A stretch of DNA of 64,000 nt, taken from the NCBI RefSeq assembly GCF_900105415.1, contig NZ_FNSM01000001.1, positions 2,170,001 through 2,234,000 on the forward strand. The letters run 5' to 3'. Shown here piece after piece: positions 16,846 to 26,075 of this stretch. The translations under genes and the position numbers were made by a program. Numbering within the stretch: the stretch's first letter is position 1; the number at the start of each line of letters is the position of its first letter. The DNA is from Streptomyces sp. TLI_105. GTDB lineage: Bacteria > Actinomycetota > Actinomycetes > Streptomycetales > Streptomycetaceae. The notes under the pieces were generated by a model. The model had not been told where the DNA came from and ran no database searches. It was given only the letters and a program-made list of their open reading frames with translations.

Positions 16846-18930
16846 TCACACCCCCAGCTGAAGGCCCTCGGCGGCCTCCTCGACCATACCGAGCCCCAGC
16901 CTGCCGACCCGTACGGCGAAGGCTTCGCCGGCGACCACGAGCCCCGACAGTCTGATCGCGCCGAGCGGGGCCGAGGCCAGTGGGTGCACCGAGACGGACC
17001 GGCCGGGCGCGTCGGGTCTGATGCCGGCGAGGGCGAGGAGCGCCTGAACCGCTCCGGCGGCCGCGACGGCCGCCGGCCGGCACGCCGCCGGGTGGGGCAC
17101 CGGGCGCCCGCCCGTCGTCCGCTGCTCCCCCGCGTACATCTCCGGGAGCCGATGGGTGAAGGCCTCCGCCGCGTCGAGCAGCCCCCGCAGGAGGGAGGCG
17201 GCCTCCTTCTCGTGACCGGCGGCGGCGAGACCGGCCACGGCGACCGCCGTCTCGTGCACCCGGACCGCTCCGGCCCGGTGGCCGAAGGGGTTGTGGCCCG
17301 GCTCCTTGGTCCCGAGACTCCGCAGTCCCCAGCCAGAGTCGAGCGCCGGGGTACCGAGCAGCCTGGCCACCTGTTCCGTCTCCGCCCTGTCCAGCAGGCC
17401 CGGCGCGTACCGGCCGCCGCCCAGCAGCCCGGTGTCGAGCAGGTGCGCGGCCCATCCGCCCAGCTGGGGCCAGGTCCGGCCGCCCTGCGCCCGGGCGACG
17501 GCGGGGCGGCCGCCCGCCGGGTCGTCGAGCCAGAACTCGCGCCGGAACCGCTCGCGCAGGGTCCGTGCCCCGTCGCGCAGGGCGTCTCCGCCGGGTCGCC
17601 CACAGTCGTCGAGGAGATCGGCGCCGAGCAGGGCGGCGCGGTGGGCGTGTGCCTGGGTCTCGGCCCGCCAGGGCCCGGCGGGCCCCGGGTCCGGCACGAA
17701 CCCGTTCCGGCCGGCCGTACGCCGGAGCCAGTGGAGGCAGCGCTCCGCCACGGGAAGCAGCTCCTCCAGGTCCGCGGACGGAAGCCCCCAACGGCGCGCC
17801 TCGGCGAGCACGGTCGGAAAGGCGAGGGTGGCTTCGATGCCCGTGCAGCGGGGCGGGAGGTGCGGGCCCGCGTCCCTGAGGGGCCCCTGAAGGCGACCGG
17901 ACTCCACTCCGTCGCCGGGGAGTTGGGTGCGCCCGAGGGCGCGCAGGGTGGTGGCGGCGAGCCGGGTGCCGAGCGGCAGGGCCATGCGGGCCCCCCAGAG
18001 CGCCTCGGAGGTGACCGGTCCGCAGCGCCACGGGACGCCGGCCGCGAGGTACACGTCCGCGGGGTGGGCCGGGTCGCGCTGGAGCAGGGCGCGCAGGTCG
18101 TCGACGGAGGCTCGGAGCAATTCCCCCGGCCTCGGATCGTCGCCCTCGGCTCGGGCCTCGGCCAGGAGGTGGCCGCCGGGCCGTCCGGAGCCCGCCCCCG
18201 TGGAGGCGGTGGGGCGGGCGGCCGACTCCCCTCGCACCCGGAGGCGGAGCGTGAACGCCGCTCCGGGCGCCAGTTCGGCTTCCCAGCGCAGTACTCCCGC
18301 CGCCGCCAGGGAGTCCATGGGCGGCGGGTCCGCCGTGACGGCGACGGATCGCCCGTCGCCGGTCCATCGCAGTCCGGTGCCGTGGACGCTCGCGGCGAGT
18401 TCGGGAGTGGTTCTCCCGGACGCCACCGTGCCCATGTCCGCGAGATCCGTGCCCAGAGCGACTTCCACGGGGAGCCGGAGGGGCCGGGTCGCGGCGCTGC
18501 GCAGTGTGATCCGCTCGGTTCCGTCGGCGCTCCGGACGCGTTCGACGGTGAGGGCGGGGTCGGGGCCGGTGTCGCCGGGGACGCGCAGGGCGCCGAGGAA
18601 CACCGCCCGGTCGGAGGCCGCCATGCGGCCCTGGAGCGCGACGGGTTCACGCCCCGCCACTCGCAGGACGCAGCGGGACAGGAGACGTCGGCCCGCCTCG
18701 TACACCCCCTCGGGTCCTTCGCCGGTGAGCTGCCCGTGCTCGGCGCAGACGGTGAGGGCGGGCAGGGCCACGCAGAGGAGCGCATCGTGCACCGAGGGAA
18801 GTTCCACGGGGCGCGGGGCGCGCGGGAACGCGATGCCGGCGCCTGACGTGTGTCCGGAGGCGTGTCCGGACGACTGGCTGGTGGGCGGTCCGGCGGGGCG
18901 ACCGGGGGCCGGAACGGGGCTGGGAGCCAT
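16846..18930 (-). CDS. Glycogen-debranching-type protein (amylo-alpha-1,6-glucosidase-like)
   Basis: 694 residues. The N-terminal all-beta domain (about 45-280) resembles the glycogen-debranching N-terminal domain (LLCVALPALTVCAEHGQLTG, GVYEAGRRLLSRCVLRVAGR). The C-terminal part is an alpha/alpha-toroid-like region (TGIEATLAFPTVLAEARRWG, TLRERFRREFWLDD, DSGWGLRSLG, PYxxxSVHPHD-like GHNPFGHRAGAVRVHETAV). The family acts on alpha-1,6 branches, but the exact substrate here is unknown. The Ser/Pro/His-rich first 40 residues are likely disordered. ATG 18930 is the only convincing start. It is transcribed in the same direction as the NrtR-like gene 110 bp downstream. Confidence 0.72.
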   Translation of the reverse strand: MAPSPVPAPGRPAGPPTSQSSGHASGHTSGAGIAFPRAPRPVELPSVHDALLCVALPALTVCAEHGQLTGEGPEGVYEAGRRLLSRCVLRVAGREPVALQGRMAASDRAVFLGALRVPGDTGPDPALTVERVRSADGTERITLRSAATRPLRLPVEVALGTDLADMGTVASGRTTPELAASVHGTGLRWTGDGRSVAVTADPPPMDSLAAAGVLRWEAELAPGAAFTLRLRVRGESAARPTASTGAGSGRPGGHLLAEARAEGDDPRPGELLRASVDDLRALLQRDPAHPADVYLAAGVPWRCGPVTSEALWGARMALPLGTRLAATTLRALGRTQLPGDGVESGRLQGPLRDAGPHLPPRCTGIEATLAFPTVLAEARRWGLPSADLEELLPVAERCLHWLRRTAGRNGFVPDPGPAGPWRAETQAHAHRAALLGADLLDDCGRPGGDALRDGARTLRERFRREFWLDDPAGGRPAVARAQGGRTWPQLGGWAAHLLDTGLLGGGRYAPGLLDRAETEQVARLLGTPALDSGWGLRSLGTKEPGHNPFGHRAGAVRVHETAVAVAGLAAAGHEKEAASLLRGLLDAAEAFTHRLPEMYAGEQRTTGGRPVPHPAACRPAAVAAAGAVQALLALAGIRPDAPGRSVSVHPLASAPLGAIRLSGLVVAGEAFAVRVGRLGLGMVEEAAEGLQLGV

Positions 18931-19045
18931 GGCGGGTACGGAGTGCTCTCTGTGCGGACCGGGCGGCCGGCAGGCTGTCGGCGGGACGGTGCGTGCGACT
19001 CCGCCAGAGAGGTGAACGCGCTCGCGGGCGGCCGGGTCACGGTCG

Positions 19046-20506
19046 TCATCGGCCGCTCCTGGAGCCGCGCTGTCCGCCGTGCCGCGGAGTCCCGCTTCCC
19101 GGCCGCCCCGTCGCGGGCCCGCCGGGGCGGACGCCGGCCGTCGCCCGGCGCCCGGTCCCGCCGGTCGGTCGGCCCGGCTTCTTGAGGGTCGGCGGGGTGC
19201 CCGGCCTACGGGTGGCCCGCATCCGCACCCGCCGGGAGGGCGACGGATCCTTCTGCTCCGAGGCGGCCCGGGCATCCCGCTCGCTGCGCAGACAGGAGCG
19301 GAGCGACTCGGGGTTCAGCCCTTCGTTGCACGCCTGGTGCAGCAGACGGGCGAAGACGTACTCGGGGTCGGCGTCGAGTGCGAGCCCGAGGGCGACCCGG
19401 GCGGTCGGCTCGTCGCCCGTGGACCAGGCCGTCCAGCCGGCGAGGGTGAGGGGCGCGGCGGCGTGCTCCTGGTAGGGCGTGACGCAGCGCCGGGCCAGGA
19501 CGCGCCAGAGCCGCAGGGCGGCGGTCCCCTCCCAGCCCTCCATCCACTCGGCGGCACGGTCCCGGGTGACCCGGTCCTGGAGGCCGATGACCAGGGCTGC
19601 CGCCTCGTCGGTCGTGATCAGGGCGTCGTCGGCCGCGTCGTCCGCGGCCGTGGTCGTGGCGTCGACGGCTCGTCCCGGCACGAGCGGCCGCACCGGGCGC
19701 GCCGTGCTCGGCGCACCCGCCGCGCCGGGTCGGCCCCCAAGGCCGTTCGGGCTCTTCGGGCTCTTCGGGTTCACGAACCGGCGGAGGATCTCTCGGGCGA
19801 GACGCAGCGTGGCTTCGCGTACCTCTTCCCGTCCCTGCGCTTCGGCGCCTTCGAGGATCCGGGGGACGATCGAGGCGGCGGCCGCGTCGAGGGCGGCCCG
19901 CTGCTCCTCGTCCCCGGCCCCGCCGCGGGGCTTCAGTCGGGCCTCCATGTCCCGCAGGGAGCCCCGTACCTGCACTCCGGCGTACGTCGCGGCCGCCGCC
20001 ATCACCGAGGTGCCGCTGAGCGCGAGCGGGGTGCCGTCGGGCGGGCAGCAGCGCTGGTCGGGGCAGCAGTACGAGAAGTAGAGCCCGTCGGTGATGCAGA
20101 GGGCCTCGTAGACGGGGATGTCGAGGGCGCCGCAGGCGGTCCGCAGTCGCTGTGCGAACGGCCGCAGCCGCTCCATGACCGTGCGGCCCGTCTCGCCGGG
20201 TTCGGGGTCCTGGCACAGGAAGACGACGATGCCGTCCGGCCGGGAACCGGTTCGGGCGCCTCCCTCGACCAGGCACTCGGCGAGGTGGTCGGCGGTGGAC
20301 GCCCACTCCCGGGGCGAGCGGGGGATTCCGAGCCTGACCCGGCCCCCGAAGCGGCCGTGCTCGCCGTGGAGGGCGACCAGGACGACGGAGTCGGTGGGAT
20401 GGAAGCCCAGCACGAAGGGCAGGGCGTCGGCCAGTTCCGCCGGGCCGCGCAGGGTGATCTGCTGGGTACGGGAGAGTCCACTGGATTCGTGGTGATTCGC
20501 GTTCAT
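19046..20506 (-). CDS. DUF4192 family protein
   Basis: 486 residues. The DUF4192 domain fills most of the protein (QITLRGPAELADALPFVLGFHPTDSVVLVALHG near the start; PLTLAGWTAWSTGDEPTARVALGLAL and DPEYVFARLLHQACNEGL near the end). The ALCITDGLYFSYCC segment and a short Cys-rich patch lie midway. The last 70 residues are a strongly basic, Arg/Gly/Pro-rich tail that could bind nucleic acid. Function is unknown; it is widespread in actinobacteria. It is divergent from recQ with a shared 142-bp promoter gap holding two DnaA-box sequences. ATG 20506 was chosen because the upstream extension would cross that region. Confidence 0.8.
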   Translation of the reverse strand: MNANHHESSGLSRTQQITLRGPAELADALPFVLGFHPTDSVVLVALHGEHGRFGGRVRLGIPRSPREWASTADHLAECLVEGGARTGSRPDGIVVFLCQDPEPGETGRTVMERLRPFAQRLRTACGALDIPVYEALCITDGLYFSYCCPDQRCCPPDGTPLALSGTSVMAAAATYAGVQVRGSLRDMEARLKPRGGAGDEEQRAALDAAAASIVPRILEGAEAQGREEVREATLRLAREILRRFVNPKSPKSPNGLGGRPGAAGAPSTARPVRPLVPGRAVDATTTAADDAADDALITTDEAAALVIGLQDRVTRDRAAEWMEGWEGTAALRLWRVLARRCVTPYQEHAAAPLTLAGWTAWSTGDEPTARVALGLALDADPEYVFARLLHQACNEGLNPESLRSCLRSERDARAASEQKDPSPSRRVRMRATRRPGTPPTLKKPGRPTGGTGRRATAGVRPGGPATGRPGSGTPRHGGQRGSRSGR

Positions 20507-20544
20507 GGTCAGGACGGTCTCGTGATCTCCCGAAATCCGAAACC

Positions 20545-20599
20545 CCTGTGGATAACTCCCGGAACGGGGCATCCGCCGACCCGGCGAGTTGTCCACAGG
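20545..20599. promoter_or_regulatory. Inverted pair of DnaA-box sequences between DUF4192 gene and recQ
   Basis: TTATCCACA on the minus strand (20547-20555) and TTGTCCACA on the plus strand (20589-20597) are both recognised DnaA-box forms; the second is the Streptomyces consensus. They sit in 14-bp arms (20545-20558 and 20586-20599) that are inverted repeats with 13 of 14 matches, separated by 27 bp. They lie 50-100 bp before the recQ start and 40-90 bp before the DUF4192 start. Confidence 0.7.
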
Positions 20600-20648
20600 T
20601 TCGAGGTCTCATTCGCGCGATGTCCGAGGCATCGGGTTGCATGGAGGC

Positions 20649-22832
20649 ATGACCCAAGCAGCCCCGCTGGAAGACCGTGCCGCCCTCCGAGCCGCCGCCG
20701 ATGCCGTGCTCGCCCGTCTCGTCTCCGGCCCGACCGGTAGGGCCAGACTGCGCGAGGACCAGTGGCGGGCGATCGAGGCGCTCGTCGCCGACCGCCGCCG
20801 GGCCCTGGTGGTGCAGCGGACCGGCTGGGGCAAGTCGGCCGTGTACTTCGTGGCGACCTCACTGCTCCGCGAGCGCGGCAGCGGCCCCACCGTGATCGTC
20901 TCCCCCCTGCTCGCGCTGATGCGCAACCAGGTGGAGGCGGCGGCCCGGGCGGGCATCCGCGCACGGACGATCAACTCGTCCAACACCGAGGAGTGGGAGA
21001 CGGTCCAGGAGGAAGTGGCCTCCGGCGAGGTGGACGTGCTCCTGGTGAGCCCGGAGCGGCTCAACAATCCCGACTTCCGCGACCAGGTGCTGCCCCGGCT
21101 GGCCGCCGCCACCGGGCTGCTCGTGGTGGACGAGGCGCACTGCATCTCGGACTGGGGGCACGACTTCCGGCCGGACTACCGCCGGCTGCGGACGATGCTG
21201 GCCGACCTGCCCTCCGGTGTCCCGGTCCTGGCCACGACGGCGACGGCGAACGCCCGGGTGACGGCGGACGTGGCCGAGCAGCTCGGCACGGGCGCGGGCA
21301 CGGACGCCCTCGTCCTGCGCGGGCCGCTCGACCGGGAGAGCCTCAGTCTGGGTGTGGTCGGACTGCCGGACGCGGCCCACCGGCTGGCCTGGCTCGCCGA
21401 CCACCTCGGCGAGCTGCCCGGCTCCGGCATCATCTACACGCTGACGGTCGCCGCGGCCGACGAGGTCACCGCCTATCTGCGCCAGTGCGGGCACGTCGTG
21501 TCCTCCTACACCGGTCGGACGGAGAACGCCGACCGGCAGCAGGCGGAGGACGACCTCCAGGCCAACCGGGTCAAGGCGCTCGTGGCGACCTCGGCCCTCG
21601 GGATGGGGTTCGACAAGCCGGACCTGGGCTTCGTGGTGCACCTCGGGTCGCCGTCCTCCCCCATCGCGTACTACCAGCAGGTGGGCCGGGCCGGGCGAGG
21701 GGTGGAGCACGCGGAGGTGCTGCTGCTGCCCGGGCAGGAGGACGAGGCGATCTGGCGCTACTTCGCCTCGGTGGCCTTTCCGCCCGAGGAGCAGGTGCGC
21801 CGCACGATCGACGTGCTCGCGCAGGCGGGCCGGCCCTTGTCCCTGCCCGCCTTGGAGCCGCTGGTCGAGCTGCGCAGGACCCGGCTGGAGACCATGCTCA
21901 AGGTCCTGGACGTGGACGGCGCGGTGCGCCGGGTGAAGGGCGGCTGGGAGAGCACCGGGCAGCCCTGGGTGTACGACACCGAGCGGTACGCCTGGGTGGC
22001 GCGGCAGCGGGCGGCCGAGCAGCAGGCGATGCGCGACTACGCGGCGACGACCGGGTGCCGGATGGAGTTCCTGCGGCGCCAGTTGGACGACGAGGAGGCC
22101 GCTCCGTGCGGTCGCTGCGACAACTGCGCGGGAAACCGGTTCGATCCGAAGGTGTCCCAGGCGGCGCTGGACGCGGCCAAGGGCGAGCTGGGGCGGCCCG
22201 GTGTGGAGGTCGAGCCGCGGAAGATGTGGCCCACCGGGCTCGCCGCGGTCGGGGTCGATCTGAAGGGCCGCATCCCGCTCGGGGAGCAGTCTTTCGGCGG
22301 CCGGGCCCTGGGGCGGCTCTCGGACATCGGCTGGGGCAACCGGCTGCGTCCGCTGCTGGCCGACGGCACGCCGGACGGGCCCGTGCCGGACGATGTCGTG
22401 CAGGCGGTGGTGCACGTGCTGGCGGACTGGGCCAAGGGGCCCGGCGGGTGGGCCTCCGGTGCGCCGGACGCGCCGGCCCGGCCCGCCGGTGTGGTCACGG
22501 TCGCCTCGCACCGCAAGCCGCATCTGGTGGGTTCGCTCGGGCAGCGGATCGCCGAGATCGGCAGAATGCCCTTCCTCGGCATGGTGGAGTACGCGCCGGA
22601 GACGGAGGAGCTCCGGCTCTCGCGGACCAACAGCGCCCAGCGGGTCGTCGGTCTGCAGCGGATGCTGACGGTCCCTCCGGAGCTGGCCGGGCGGCTGGCC
22701 GACGCCGGCGGGCCGGTTCTCCTGGTGGACGATCTCTCCGACACCGGCTGGACGTTGGCGGTGGCCGCGCGGCTGCTGCGGCGGGCCGGGGCGGAAGGGG
22801 TGTTTCCGCTGGTGCTCGCCGTCCAGGGGTGA
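20649..22832 (+). CDS. recQ: RecQ-family DNA helicase with C-terminal phosphoribosyltransferase-like domain
   Basis: 727 residues. The superfamily 2 helicase core has Walker A RTGWGKS (57-63), motif Ia [14 protein letters not shown] (161-164) followed by the RecQ hallmark [13 protein letters not shown], motif III TATA, motif [11 protein letters not shown] and motif [12 protein letters not shown] four-cysteine zinc element (C near RMEFLRRQL, then CGRCDNC) follows. The C-terminal 180 residues end in [13 protein letters not shown] (690-702), the PRPP-binding loop pattern of type I phosphoribosyltransferases. It unwinds DNA in repair or replication restart; the extra domain's role is unknown. ATG 20649 begins just after the paired DnaA boxes. 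Confidence 0.88.
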   Translation: MTQAAPLEDRAALRAAADAVLARLVSGPTGRARLREDQWRAIEALVADRRRALVVQRTGWGKSAVYFVATSLLRERGSGPTVIVSPLLALMRNQVEAAARAGIRARTINSSNTEEWETVQEEVASGEVDVLLVSPERLNNPDFRDQVLPRLAAATGLLVVDEAHCISDWGHDFRPDYRRLRTMLADLPSGVPVLATTATANARVTADVAEQLGTGAGTDALVLRGPLDRESLSLGVVGLPDAAHRLAWLADHLGELPGSGIIYTLTVAAADEVTAYLRQCGHVVSSYTGRTENADRQQAEDDLQANRVKALVATSALGMGFDKPDLGFVVHLGSPSSPIAYYQQVGRAGRGVEHAEVLLLPGQEDEAIWRYFASVAFPPEEQVRRTIDVLAQAGRPLSLPALEPLVELRRTRLETMLKVLDVDGAVRRVKGGWESTGQPWVYDTERYAWVARQRAAEQQAMRDYAATTGCRMEFLRRQLDDEEAAPCGRCDNCAGNRFDPKVSQAALDAAKGELGRPGVEVEPRKMWPTGLAAVGVDLKGRIPLGEQSFGGRALGRLSDIGWGNRLRPLLADGTPDGPVPDDVVQAVVHVLADWAKGPGGWASGAPDAPARPAGVVTVASHRKPHLVGSLGQRIAEIGRMPFLGMVEYAPETEELRLSRTNSAQRVVGLQRMLTVPPELAGRLADAGGPVLLVDDLSDTGWTLAVAARLLRRAGAEGVFPLVLAVQG

Positions 22833-23063
22833 AACAGGTGGGGAAACGGGGAGTGAACAATGGGCAACTGGGCAGGGATATGAGTGGCATACCGACCCAT
22901 TCCCGTCAGCGGTCTCAATTGCTCGTTGCCGCTCGCGCACGGGCCAGCAAGAATTGGGAAACCGCCCCACACGGCCCGTCAGCGGTCCGGAAGGACTGTG
23001 CCGTGGTGCGCCCTCACCCGACCTTGCCCGCCGCCCAGCGGGCGCGTATCCGAAGGGAGGACC

Positions 23064-23693
23064 GTGACCCTCGGATTCGCTCCGCCCACAGCCGCCTCGC
23101 TCAGATCGTCGTCCGAGTCCGCCAGCCGCCTCGCCCGGATACTCGAACCCTCCGAGTGGGCCGCGGCGGGAATTCCCCTGCTGCGCAACCCTCGTGAGGT
23201 CGTCAGCGGTCTCCACTCGCGGCACGCGCCCACGCCCTCGACGGCGGTCCTCGCCGTCCTGGACCACGAGGAGCGACTCACCGCCAGTGCCTCGTTCGTC
23301 CGACGTCCCGTCGCGGCGGACGGCTGGGAGTTCCGCAACGCGCTCCTCGCGCATCTGCGGCGGGTCATCCCGCACGACCTCCGCAGACGCGCGCCCGTGC
23401 GGACGGCGGTCCTGCTGTACTGCCGCGAGGGCGACGAGCGCTGGACGGAGGAGGACGGAGCCTGGATGTGGGGGCTCCGGGACGCCTGCACGCTGCACGG
23501 GCTCCGCTGCGGCGCGTACATCACGCTGACCGGAGGGGGCTGGCAGGTGCTCGGCGAGGGCCGGGGAGGTCGTCGGCCGAGCTCCGATTCGCTCCCCCTG
23601 CCGCTGGGTGACGGGCCGGCCGAGCCCGACCGGCTCACACCGAGGACCGCGAGCGGCGCGAGCGAGCCCCTGCGCCGGGCCGCCGCACGCTGA
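23064..23693 (+). CDS. Conserved actinomycete hypothetical protein (DUF4192-like C-terminal fold not excluded)
   Basis: 209 residues, starting at a GTG behind GGGAGG. I do not recognise a family. The middle (about 55-165) looks folded, with alternating hydrophobic strands (TAVLAVLDHEERLTASASFV, RTAVLLYCREGDERWTEED, LHGLRCGAYITLTGGGWQVL). The last 45 residues are polar and basic. There is no signal peptide or membrane helix. It follows recQ on the same strand after 231 bp, and a bidirectional terminator lies 12 bp beyond the stop, so it is probably a separate unit. Function not assigned. Confidence 0.75.
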   Translation: MTLGFAPPTAASLRSSSESASRLARILEPSEWAAAGIPLLRNPREVVSGLHSRHAPTPSTAVLAVLDHEERLTASASFVRRPVAADGWEFRNALLAHLRRVIPHDLRRRAPVRTAVLLYCREGDERWTEEDGAWMWGLRDACTLHGLRCGAYITLTGGGWQVLGEGRGGRRPSSDSLPLPLGDGPAEPDRLTPRTASGASEPLRRAAAR

Positions 23694-23705
23694 TCGCGCG
23701 AGCGG

Positions 23706-23741
23706 CGCCGGGCCCCCGCCGGTCCCGGTGGGGGCCCGGCG
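23706..23741. terminator. Bidirectional terminator hairpin
   Basis: A 15-bp GC-rich stem with one G-U or mismatch pair (23706-23720 with 23727-23741) and a 6-nt loop between two convergent genes. It can serve both strands. Confidence 0.8.
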
Positions 23742-23756
23742 GAGGAGCTCGGTCGG

Positions 23757-24389
23757 TCAGACGCCGGCGCCGGCTCCGAGGAGCGCCGTGATGCGCTGCG
23801 GGTCACCGCAGACGACGAGCAGCGCGCCCGCGCGGGCCATCGCCGCCGGAAGGGCCCGGGCGGCCGTCCCCTCGTCTCCGCCGTTGACGGCGACGATCAC
23901 CACGGGGCGGGTGGCGGCCCGCTCCACGGCGGAGGCGTCCGCGAAGAACACGTCGTCGTTGGTGTCCTGTTGGGCCCAGTAGGCGGCCTCGCCGAAGGAC
24001 AGCTCGTGAGCCGCCCACGGGTGCGGGTCGCCGGTGGTGAGCACCAGGATCTCGCCGGGCGCCCGTCCGCTCTCCAGGAGCAGGTCCAGGGCCTCCTCGG
24101 CGGCGTCGAGCGCGCCGTCGACCGGGGCCGGGATCAGCTGGAGCTGCGGGGTGGATCGCTGGTCGGAACGATTTTCCGGGCCCTTGGCCGGGGACTGCCC
24201 GGCACCGGGACGCGGTGCCGGCGCGGCAGGCCTGGCCGGACCGGGAACGGGGCGTCCGGGACGCGGAGAGGCCGCGGAACGCGGGCCGGGTACGGGACGG
24301 GGGGTCGACGCGGGGCGGCCGGCGGCCGTGGTGGCGCGGGGACCCTGGGCGCTCTCGTGAATCTGAGGCTCCTCGGGGATGAGAGGCAT
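23757..24389 (-). CDS. Hypothetical protein with proline-rich N-terminus
   Basis: 210 residues. The first 75 are Pro/Ala/Arg-rich and probably disordered. The remainder forms an alpha/beta domain (VDGALDAAEEALDLLLESGR, EILVLTTGDPHPWAAHELSF, RPVVIVAVNGGDEGTAARAL, GALLVVCGDPQRITALLG) with the strand pattern of a UvrD-C-like or Rossmann fold. No Walker A is visible. It lies just downstream of rnhB on the same strand. The ATG at 24389 lacks a clear ribosome site, so the start is tentative. I cannot assign a function. Confidence 0.68.
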   Translation of the reverse strand: MPLIPEEPQIHESAQGPRATTAAGRPASTPRPVPGPRSAASPRPGRPVPGPARPAAPAPRPGAGQSPAKGPENRSDQRSTPQLQLIPAPVDGALDAAEEALDLLLESGRAPGEILVLTTGDPHPWAAHELSFGEAAYWAQQDTNDDVFFADASAVERAATRPVVIVAVNGGDEGTAARALPAAMARAGALLVVCGDPQRITALLGAGAGV

Positions 24390-24496
24390 GAATGGATGTC
24401 TATCAAACGCCGCTGCGCGAAGCACCGGCGGGTGGGCACACATGTGCACCCCGGCCGCATGGGCGGCCCTTGAGCAGGGCCTCCGTGACCGGAAGT

Positions 24497-25207
24497 TCAG
24501 AAGTCGAAGCCGAGTTGGCCCCCGCTTTCCAGCGCGGCCGCCTCGGCGGAGAGGCGGACCTTCTTGAGGTGGCGCCACTGGGGCAGCGCGTCCAGGTACG
24601 ACCAGGAGAGACGGTGGTGGGGGGTGGGCCCCAGCTCTTCGAGTGCCGCTTTGTGGACCGGCGAAGGGTAGCCCGCGTTGGCACCGAAGGCGTACGCCGC
24701 GTACTGGCCGCCCTCGGCCTCCAGCTCCGCCATGACGGCGTCGCGCCGGACCTTCGCGATGACGGAGGCGGCCGCGACGGCGATGCAGGACTGGTCGCCC
24801 TTGATCACCGTGCGGACCCGCCAAGGGCTGCCGAGGTAGTCGTGCTTGCCGTCCAGGATCACCGCGTCGGGCCGCACCGGAAGGCCTTCGAGGGCCCGGA
24901 CGGCCGCGAGCCGCAGCGCCGCGGTCATCCCGAGTTCGTCGATCTCCTGCGGAGAGGCGTCGCCGAGCGCGTACGCGGTGACCCACCCCTCCAGCTCCAC
25001 GGCCAGCGCGTTGCGGCGCTTGGGGGTGAGCAGCTTCGAGTCGGTGAGCCCCTCGGGGGGTCGGCGAAGGCCGGTGACGGCCGCGCACACCGTGACGGGG
25101 CCGGCCCACGCTCCGCGTCCGACCTCGTCGACCCCGGCGACGATCTTGGCGCCGGTGGTGGCTCGGAGCGACCGCTCGACAGTGTGGGTGGGAGGTTCGT
25201 ACGGCAT
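24497..25207 (-). CDS. rnhB: Ribonuclease HII
   Basis: 236 residues. The catalytic carboxylates D27-E28 ([13 protein letters not shown]), D119 (VILDGKHDY) and D138 (KGDQSC) are in place, along with LTDSKLL and [13 protein letters not shown]. The enzyme cleaves the RNA strand of RNA-DNA hybrids and removes single ribonucleotides from DNA. The ATG at 25207 (Met-Pro-Tyr-Glu) is chosen; the reading frame extends upstream, but without family match. The gene stands between the hypothetical at 23757 and the TetR gene, all on the minus strand. Confidence 0.95.
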   Translation of the reverse strand: MPYEPPTHTVERSLRATTGAKIVAGVDEVGRGAWAGPVTVCAAVTGLRRPPEGLTDSKLLTPKRRNALAVELEGWVTAYALGDASPQEIDELGMTAALRLAAVRALEGLPVRPDAVILDGKHDYLGSPWRVRTVIKGDQSCIAVAAASVIAKVRRDAVMAELEAEGGQYAAYAFGANAGYPSPVHKAALEELGPTPHHRLSWSYLDALPQWRHLKKVRLSAEAAALESGGQLGFDF

Positions 25208-25324
25208 GGCGCCAGACAGGTTACGCCGCCTGACGTCACCTGCGATACCCGGATTCGCCACAGACGCCCGAAGGCGCCCGTCCCGCCCCGCCCCGAAGCT
25301 CACCCTCACCACGCCTCGTAGGCC

Positions 25325-25942
25325 TCAGGCGCGCAGGAGGGGCACCATGATCCGGTCGATCACATCGGCGATCTCACCGTCCGGCCATTCGCTTCCGCAC
25401 ACCTTGGAGCGGTACATCATCATGGCGGGGACCACATCGAGGACGAGGTCGTCGATCGCATCGCGCCGCACCTCTCCGCGCGCGATTCCACGCCGCAGTA
25501 CCTCCCGGAAGAGATGTTTCCAGGGTTGGATCACGCCCGTTTCGATCAGCTCGTGGAAGCGCTCGGCGGATTCGACATCGCATTCGTGAAGCACTGCGCG
25601 CAGGGCGAAGCCGGGCTTGGAGTACATCACGTCCCGAACCCGGAGGCACAGCTCGTAGAGGTCCTGACGCACACGGCCGGTGTCCGGGGCCTCGTCGAGC
25701 GTGGGCAGTCCGGCCTGGAGGGCGTCCGCGACGAGGTCTTCCTTCGACGGCCACCGCCGGTACACCGCGGCTTTGCCCGTCTGCGCGCCGACCGCGACAC
25801 CCTCCATCGTGAGACCGCTCCAGCCGACGCTGCTCAGCTGGTCGAGCGCAGCCTCCAGAATCGCCCTCTCGAGCACGGGACCGCGGCGTCGCAGCGCCGC
25901 CCCCTCCGGCCGAGCGGCGGCCGTGGAGCGCGAAGTAACCAT
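25325..25942 (-). CDS. TetR-family repressor of the adjacent efflux pump
   Basis: 205 residues. The N-terminal TetR HTH spans about 25-70 (ILEAALDQLSSVGWSGLTME, AQTGKAAVYRRWPSKEDLVA). The C-terminal helical ligand domain resembles the TetR_C group seen in multidrug regulators. It is divergent from the MFS exporter at 26076. Two perfect 20-bp inverted repeats in the 133-bp gap are the obvious operators, one near its own start, so it probably represses both itself and the pump until a drug-like ligand binds. Confidence 0.92.
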   Translation of the reverse strand: MVTSRSTAAARPEGAALRRRGPVLERAILEAALDQLSSVGWSGLTMEGVAVGAQTGKAAVYRRWPSKEDLVADALQAGLPTLDEAPDTGRVRQDLYELCLRVRDVMYSKPGFALRAVLHECDVESAERFHELIETGVIQPWKHLFREVLRRGIARGEVRRDAIDDLVLDVVPAMMMYRSKVCGSEWPDGEIADVIDRIMVPLLRA

Positions 25943-25985
25943 CAGGATCTCTCCGTTGACGCGATTCGATTCGTCGGCAGTGCTC

Positions 25986-26005
25986 AGTGAACGGTTGCGT
26001 TCACT
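25986..26005. promoter_or_regulatory. TetR operator 1
   Basis: Perfect inverted repeat AGTGAACG-N4-CGTTCACT, extendable to 11-bp arms (25983-25993 with 25998-26008). It lies 44 bp upstream of the tetR start codon. Confidence 0.85.
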
Positions 26006-26031
26006 GAGGGGGACTCACTACCGTGGTGGAC

Positions 26032-26051
26032 AGTGAACGCGGGCGTTCACT
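26032..26051. promoter_or_regulatory. TetR operator 2
   Basis: A second copy of AGTGAACG-N4-CGTTCACT with 9-bp arms. It ends 24 bp before the MFS start codon, and its centre is 46 bp from that of operator 1. The position would block transcription initiation or early elongation of the pump gene. Confidence 0.85.
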
Positions 26052-26075
26052 AATTCTTCCGTGGGGGATTCCATA

